Part shown: one piece after another, positions 6,063-9,690 of the stretch | Layout of the letters: each line of letters starts with the position of its first letter | How positions within the stretch are numbered: the stretch's first letter is position 1 | DNA from: Campylobacteraceae bacterium | Lineage (GTDB): Bacteria; Campylobacterota; Campylobacteria; Campylobacterales; Sulfurovaceae | Length of the DNA: 9,690 bases | Assembly (NCBI GenBank): GCA_026985495.1 | Contig: JALSQJ010000163.1 | Span: 1-9,690 of the forward strand | Direction: 5' to 3' | Position numbers and translations under genes: made by a program | The notes under the pieces: generated by a model | Databases searched by the model: none | What the model saw: only the letters and a program-made list of their open reading frames with translations | Told to the model about the DNA's origin: nothing

Positions 6063-6094
6063 GTAACTCTTACTCTTATTTTTTACCCTTCACA

Positions 6095-6103
6095 TGATAT
6101 GAT
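6095..6103 (+). promoter_or_regulatory. Candidate extended -10 promoter for the response regulator operon
   Basis: TGATATGAT matches TGnTATAAT with one mismatch. The predicted start near 6110 would give a leader of about 22 nt that includes the AAGGA ribosome site at 6121-6125. No clear -35 is seen. Confidence 0.4.
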
Positions 6104-6131
6104 TACTCTAAATTATTATTAAGGATTTACC

Positions 6132-6809
6132 ATTATAAAAATTTTAATGATAGAAGATGACTATGAAATTGCACAAATTCTTACCGAGTACCTTAATAAG
6201 TTTGATATAGAAGTAACCTCATCAGAAGAGCCATATATGGGTCTATCTCTGTTAACTCAACACAATTTTGACCTATTGATTTTAGATTTAACCTTGCCTG
6301 GAATTGATGGACTAGAGGTCATTCCAAAAATTAGAAAAAACTCCTCTATTCCAATTATTGTCTCTTCTGCTCGTGATGATATTACTGACAAAGTTATTGC
6401 CATGGAGCGTGGAGCCGATGACTACATGCCAAAACCCTATGACCCAAGAGAGTTAGTTACACGCATAAAGACTATTTTACGAAGAACTAAAGCCTCTAAT
6501 GCAACTGAAAAATCTACCTCTCTTTTTGAACTAAATATTGATGCTCGTCATGTTATCTTTAAGAATATTCTACTTGAACTGACTGCTGCAGAGTTTGATA
6601 TTTTATCTATCTTAATTCAACAGAGAGACTCAGCCATATCAAGAGAGCAACTGCTCTACGAAAGTGAACATATTGATGACAACTCCTCTATTAAAAATAT
6701 AGATGTTATCATCTCTCGCATACGACATAAACTCTCTACTATTGACCCAAAACATAGCTACATAAAACCTGTTCGAGGCATTGGCTATCTGTTAACAGAA
6801 AAAATGTAA
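6132..6809 (+). CDS. OmpR-family response regulator, ArsR/CprR-like, probable AUU start
   Basis: A DNA-binding response regulator of 225 residues if read from an AUU at 6132, or 220 from the first ATG at 6147. The AUU follows AAGGA (6121-6125) by six bases. It yields the usual first strand (M)IKILMIEDD, whereas the ATG would cut strand beta-1 in half. Counting from the AUU, the acidic pair is in IEDD (about 7-10), the phosphoacceptor is Asp52 (LILDLTLPG), the Ser of IVSSAR is the switch residue, and the conserved Lys is Lys101 (MPKPYDP). The C-terminal winged helix runs from about 128 to the end and includes TAAEFDILSIL, KNIDVIISRIRHKL and YIKPVRGIGYLL. Sequence and partner kinase resemble H. 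pylori ArsR (acid response) and C. jejuni CprR. The inducing signal here is unknown. Confidence 0.9.
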   Translation: MIKILMIEDDYEIAQILTEYLNKFDIEVTSSEEPYMGLSLLTQHNFDLLILDLTLPGIDGLEVIPKIRKNSSIPIIVSSARDDITDKVIAMERGADDYMPKPYDPRELVTRIKTILRRTKASNATEKSTSLFELNIDARHVIFKNILLELTAAEFDILSILIQQRDSAISREQLLYESEHIDDNSSIKNIDVIISRIRHKLSTIDPKHSYIKPVRGIGYLLTEKM

Positions 6810-6817
6810 AATTTTCC

Positions 6818-8053
6818 ATGAAAAACATCTCTGTTTCAGCCTTTATAAATACTCTCTTTGCATTAGTTCTCTCCCTATTATTAACTGCCCTATTTCTGTT
6901 TATATCTTGGGACAAAGAGAAACGGAGACAAGATGAGATTAACCGATACAAACTTATTTCAAACTTCCTACTCTCAACAGCTAGACTTAGTAAAGATAAA
7001 ATTGAACTAGATGAGTTTTACAAAAACTTCAACCTTAGACCTGTCTCCATTCACGAGAGTAAACTACTTATTATAAGTAAAGGAACATCAGTTTTTGAGA
7101 GTACCTCTGTCTATGGACAAATGCAGATTTTTACCATTGGGACAAATAAATATATCTATCTACAACGCTATGGGTTTAACTTAATGCTACAAGATAAAAA
7201 ATCGACAAAAACTCGTTTAGAGATTACTATTTTAGTAGCTGTTCTTATTGCAATGCTTTTTATCTTTTTATATATAGGAATTATGAGAAAGATTGCTCCA
7301 TTAAAAAAGCTTCATAAACAGATTGAAGAGTTTGCCAATGGAAATATGAATATAAAAATAACACAAAAATCAAACGATGAGATAGGAAGAATTGCAAAGA
7401 GTTTTGACAATGCACTTCACTATATTCGCACCTTGCTAGAGTCTAAAAATCTCTTTATGCGTAATATGATGCATGAGTTAAAAACTCCAATTACACGTGG
7501 ACGTATTGCCATTGAGATGGTAGAAGATGGAAGTTCAAAAGAGATGCTTATTCGTGCATTTGAGAGAATGAACGAACTTATTGATGAATTGGCACATGTT
7601 GAGCGACTGACAACACAAGGTTTTCAGCCTTATATTCAAGAGGTAAAGATTGATAATATTATTAATGATAGTATCAGTTTACTTCTTTATAGTAGAAATA
7701 AAGTAAAAATCCAAACTGAACATGAACTACTCAAAACAGATGCAAAACTTCTTACTCTTGCTATTAAAAATCTGCTTGATAATGCTATTAAATATAGTGA
7801 AGATAACCAAGCTTCTATTGTTACAAACAGGAGAAGTATCAAGGTCATATCAAAAGGAAAATGTTTAGAAAACCCTTTGGATTACTATCTGGAGCCATTT
7901 ACCCAAGAAGAGAAACGAAACTCTGGTTTTGGATTGGGGCTATATATTGTCAACAACATTGCCCAACGACTTAACTATAAACTCAACTATTATCATAAAA
8001 ATGGAGATAATATTTTTGAATTAAAATTGAAAGAGAAGAAGAGGCTAAAGTAA
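6818..8053 (+). CDS. Sensor histidine kinase, ArsS/CprS-like
   Basis: A 411-residue inner-membrane kinase. Its layout is a membrane segment at about 8-30, a periplasmic sensor of about 100 residues (31-133), a second membrane segment at about 134-156 and a HAMP linker (about 157-208). The dimerisation domain has H-box FMRNMMHELKTPITRGR with phosphoacceptor His219, and the ATPase domain has N-box AIKNLLDNAIKYS (315-327). The G2 box GFGLGLYIV (370-378) is also clear. The expected Asp of the G1 box (DxGxG) is replaced in VISKGKCL (343-350), while YYLEPFTQEE just after is typical of the ArsS/CprS group. It lies 8 bp after the regulator stop. No Shine-Dalgarno is seen before its ATG, so translation is probably coupled. 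It should phosphorylate the adjacent regulator. Confidence 0.92.
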   Translation: MKNISVSAFINTLFALVLSLLLTALFLFISWDKEKRRQDEINRYKLISNFLLSTARLSKDKIELDEFYKNFNLRPVSIHESKLLIISKGTSVFESTSVYGQMQIFTIGTNKYIYLQRYGFNLMLQDKKSTKTRLEITILVAVLIAMLFIFLYIGIMRKIAPLKKLHKQIEEFANGNMNIKITQKSNDEIGRIAKSFDNALHYIRTLLESKNLFMRNMMHELKTPITRGRIAIEMVEDGSSKEMLIRAFERMNELIDELAHVERLTTQGFQPYIQEVKIDNIINDSISLLLYSRNKVKIQTEHELLKTDAKLLTLAIKNLLDNAIKYSEDNQASIVTNRRSIKVISKGKCLENPLDYYLEPFTQEEKRNSGFGLGLYIVNNIAQRLNYKLNYYHKNGDNIFELKLKEKKRLK

Positions 8054-8066
8054 AGCCCCTAAAGAG

Positions 8067-8909
8067 TTATAAGATAGGTGTTGCATAACCATTTACTCGT
8101 TTCATCCACCCCTTTAACCATCGTTGTTCATTTCGTTCTGGTGGTGAATTTCTAACACGTCGTTGTAAAATCTCTTTTGCAGAACGTGAAAACTCCATTA
8201 GTGCAAATGGTCCAGCTTGAACAGGTCTCATATTTTTAAGAACTTGAAGCAATCCCCAGCCTTGATTATTGTAACGCTCTGTTGCTTTAATCCCCTTACC
8301 TTTAAAATTAATATAATCAATTAACGGATACCAACCACCTTTTGTTGCAGCCAAAGCATTATAGTTATTTACAATATGTTTTCGATACTGTGGTGCAACA
8401 TATTTAACAATCTCTGGAATTGATGCATGTAGTCTATCAAAAAAGAATTGTGTCTGTAGTGCTTTAGTATTCATAAGTAGCATTTTTAACTGTTGAAACT
8501 CTCTGTCTTGCCTAGCACGTTCAAATGTTGCTCTATCTCTCCAAGGAGCACCTATTTTTCGAGCATGAAGTAACCAAGCAGGAACTTGAACTTTGTTAGC
8601 AACATAGTAGTCTATCATTGCAGGAAAAGTCTCATCAAATCGTTTTGGCTCTCCAGCTGGATACCAGATAAAATGACCAATACCTAAAGAGGCAAAATTC
8701 TCATTTGTTGACCAAAACATAAGGTTTTTTGGGTCTCCTGATGTCTCATTTTGGTAAATTTTTTCGGAAATAACATTTAACTCATATTGAGATAGTTTTG
8801 GTTTTGTAACATCTTCAGGGTATGCAACCTCATCTTTAACCAAAGGGGTACATGCTGTCAATAACAGACCAGATAAAACTACAGTCAATAACCTTTTTTT
8901 TATATACAT
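8067..8909 (-). CDS. Lipoprotein with a lysozyme-like domain, function unproven
   Basis: A 280-residue predicted lipoprotein. The signal peptide MYIKKRLLTVVLSGLLLTAC ends in lipobox LTAC, with Cys20 as the lipidation site, and Thr at +2 would suit outer-membrane sorting. A linker (21-40) is followed by a domain with IYQNETSGD (about 51-59), WSTNENFASLGIGHFIWYP (66-84), a Trp-rich middle and NNQGWGLLQVL. The pairing of an early Glu (Glu55) with an (F/Y)xSxGIGH motif recalls phage-type lysozymes, where Glu is followed by a Thr-x-GIGH segment, so a peptidoglycan-cleaving role is plausible but inferred. The start has an AGGAG ribosome site six bases away. It is convergent with the kinase, with only 13 bp between stop codons, and lies downstream of the globin gene after 105 bp. 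Confidence 0.82.
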   Translation of the reverse strand: MYIKKRLLTVVLSGLLLTACTPLVKDEVAYPEDVTKPKLSQYELNVISEKIYQNETSGDPKNLMFWSTNENFASLGIGHFIWYPAGEPKRFDETFPAMIDYYVANKVQVPAWLLHARKIGAPWRDRATFERARQDREFQQLKMLLMNTKALQTQFFFDRLHASIPEIVKYVAPQYRKHIVNNYNALAATKGGWYPLIDYINFKGKGIKATERYNNQGWGLLQVLKNMRPVQAGPFALMEFSRSAKEILQRRVRNSPPERNEQRWLKGWMKRVNGYATPIL

Positions 8910-8943
8910 TCTTTTCTCCTAATATTTATATAAAGTATATGAG

Positions 8944-8965
8944 AAAAAAGCTAATACCCTTATTA
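8944..8965 (-). terminator. Weak candidate terminator after the globin gene
   Basis: On the minus strand an AT-only 5-bp stem (8961-8965 with 8952-8956, loop 8957-8960) is followed by GC and six T (8944-8949). The stem is too weak to be sure. The surrounding gap 8910-9014 is otherwise very AT-rich, and I see no strong promoter for the lipoprotein gene beyond a possible TATACT at 8934-8939. Confidence 0.3.
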
Positions 8966-9014
8966 ATATTTAAATTTAATTATTAATATGTATATTTTTT
9001 TAATAAAATTAGAC

Positions 9015-9500
9015 CTACTGACCAGGATTATACTCTGCATAGTAAACAGAACCATCTGAAAAAGTATTAACAGTTAATTTAGAAAAACTCTCCAAATATG
9101 CCCAGAAGTCATCTTTTATTCTCTGCTCCATATCTACTTTTCTAAGTGCCTCTTCCATGCACCCTAACCACTCATAACGAGACTTTTCATAAATAGAGAA
9201 ATCATCATGCAAACGAATCATATACTCATCTAACGGCATTCCCTTTGTCTCATTTTCATACACTTTAGGTCCACCACAAATCTGAATAAAAAATTTGGTA
9301 TTTTTCTCTTTTACCTTCTCAAATTCATCTTCATCTTGAGGGAAAAAGTGAGCAATATCACTCTCATAAATAATGTCATAAAAATCATACATTAATGCTT
9401 TCATTCCCTCTTCTCCACCTACTGCTTCATAAAACTCAGATGTAGGATTTTTATAAGAGACATCTTCTCCTTTTTCTACCTTACTAACTTCATAACTCAT
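9015..9500 (-). CDS. Group II truncated haemoglobin
   Basis: A 161-residue 2-on-2 globin, cytoplasmic. After a polar extension (1-22) the globin starts at FYEAVGGEEGMKALMYDFYDIIY, with Tyr41 at the B10 position that usually contacts bound ligand. The proximal haem ligand is predicted to be His98 (IRLHDDFSI), and Trp111 in YEWLGCMEEAL is the G8 Trp that marks group II (trHbO-like) proteins. Such globins bind O2, NO or peroxide and are linked to nitrosative or oxidative stress or to oxygen handling. The exact reaction here cannot be read from sequence. It differs from the group III Ctb globin of C. jejuni. TAGGAG lies nine bases before the start. Confidence 0.88.
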   Translation of the reverse strand: MSYEVSKVEKGEDVSYKNPTSEFYEAVGGEEGMKALMYDFYDIIYESDIAHFFPQDEDEFEKVKEKNTKFFIQICGGPKVYENETKGMPLDEYMIRLHDDFSIYEKSRYEWLGCMEEALRKVDMEQRIKDDFWAYLESFSKLTVNTFSDGSVYYAEYNPGQ

Positions 9501-9525
9501 TCCATATGCTCCTATATTTTTAACT

Positions 9526-9534
9526 ATTCTATCA
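9526..9534 (-). promoter_or_regulatory. Candidate extended -10 promoter for the globin gene
   Basis: The minus strand reads TGATAGAAT, matching TGnTATAAT with one mismatch, with the -10 at 9526-9531. It lies in the 66-bp gap after the hydrolase gene and gives a leader of about 20 nt that contains the TAGGAG ribosome site. Confidence 0.4.
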
Positions 9535-9566
9535 AACTTATAATAAATATAAGTTACTAAAATTAT

Positions 9567-9690
9567 CTAATCACAATAACGCTTCAATAAGTTACCATAA
9601 GCCTCAACTCTACGGTCACGTAAAAAGGGCCAAATATCTCGAACCTCTTTGGTACGTTGCATATCTATATCTGCATAAAGTATCTCATTT
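9567..9690 (-). CDS. aguB: Carbon-nitrogen hydrolase, C-terminal part (N-carbamoylputrescine amidase-like)
   Basis: Only the last 40 residues are present, and the gene runs off the right edge. The readable end is NEILYADIDMQRTKEVRDIW, then PFLRDRRVEAYGNLLKRYCD and a TAG stop. An Asp-rich strand, a Trp-Pro-Phe-Leu-Arg-Asp-Arg-Arg segment and a Tyr-Gly near the end are characteristic of AguB, the nitrilase-superfamily enzyme. It hydrolyses N-carbamoylputrescine to putrescine, CO2 and ammonia in the agmatine route of polyamine synthesis. The catalytic Glu-Lys-Cys triad lies outside the window, so the assignment rests on this tail alone. The globin gene follows 66 bp downstream on the same strand and appears to have its own promoter. 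Confidence 0.75.
   Translation of the reverse strand, partial: NEILYADIDMQRTKEVRDIWPFLRDRRVEAYGNLLKRYCD

Noticed and set aside
6099..6122. Seven-codon frame (ATG at 6099) just before the response regulator
   Set aside because: It has no ribosome site and overlaps the likely -10 box, so it is probably untranscribed or meaningless.
6739..6951. 70-codon minus-strand open frame across the regulator-kinase junction
   Set aside because: It crosses two well-supported genes on the other strand and encodes nothing recognisable.
8041..8060. Possible terminator hairpin GGCT/AGCC after the kinase gene
   Set aside because: There are only four base pairs and no T-run, so it is too weak to call.

Overview
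The window is AT-rich chromosomal DNA with compact, short-spaced genes. The proteins look most like those of Campylobacterota (Epsilonproteobacteria). The RuvB, PanB and Lgt sequences and the response regulator/kinase pair read like orthologues from Helicobacter, Campylobacter and Sulfurovum/Sulfurimonas. The regulator pair resembles H. pylori ArsRS and C. jejuni CprRS. A free-living, amino-acid-prototrophic member is likely (trpA and panB present), but I cannot name the genus from this window alone. Most of the content is housekeeping, and I see no phage, transposon or CRISPR.

Left part, minus strand (1-1212): the 5' end of tmRNA (ssrA) runs off the left edge. It has a perfect-consensus sigma70 promoter and a leader that folds into a hairpin. 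Upstream of it are a small coiled-coil protein gene and trpA. A 63-81 bp divergent spacer with overlapping promoters separates trpA from a plus-strand operon (1294-4130): panB, ruvB and an AI-2E/PerM-family membrane protein. The panB-ruvB join is abutting and the ruvB-permease join overlaps by one base. The operon ends in a perfect 17-bp hairpin whose base pairs are the stop codons of two convergent genes.

Middle part, minus strand (4162-5826): lgt (prolipoprotein diacylglyceryl transferase) and, downstream with its own promoter, an outer-membrane beta-barrel protein with a TonB-like Glu/Pro then Lys/Pro spacer. Between lgt and the divergent response regulator is a 305-bp non-coding interval, the most unusual part of the window. 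It holds 11-bp direct repeats, back-to-back TATAAT boxes, and an 18-pair inverted repeat enclosing three copies of a CTCCYTTG motif. The last of these copies matches the 16S rRNA anti-Shine-Dalgarno tail. I propose this as an undescribed structured RNA, either a small RNA or a leader.

Right part (6132-9690): an ArsR/CprR-like response regulator, apparently starting at an AUU codon, and its histidine kinase form a plus-strand operon. Convergent to it on the minus strand are a lysozyme-like lipoprotein (which would be a substrate of the Lgt encoded nearby), a group II truncated haemoglobin, and the C-terminus of a carbon-nitrogen hydrolase resembling N-carbamoylputrescine amidase (AguB).
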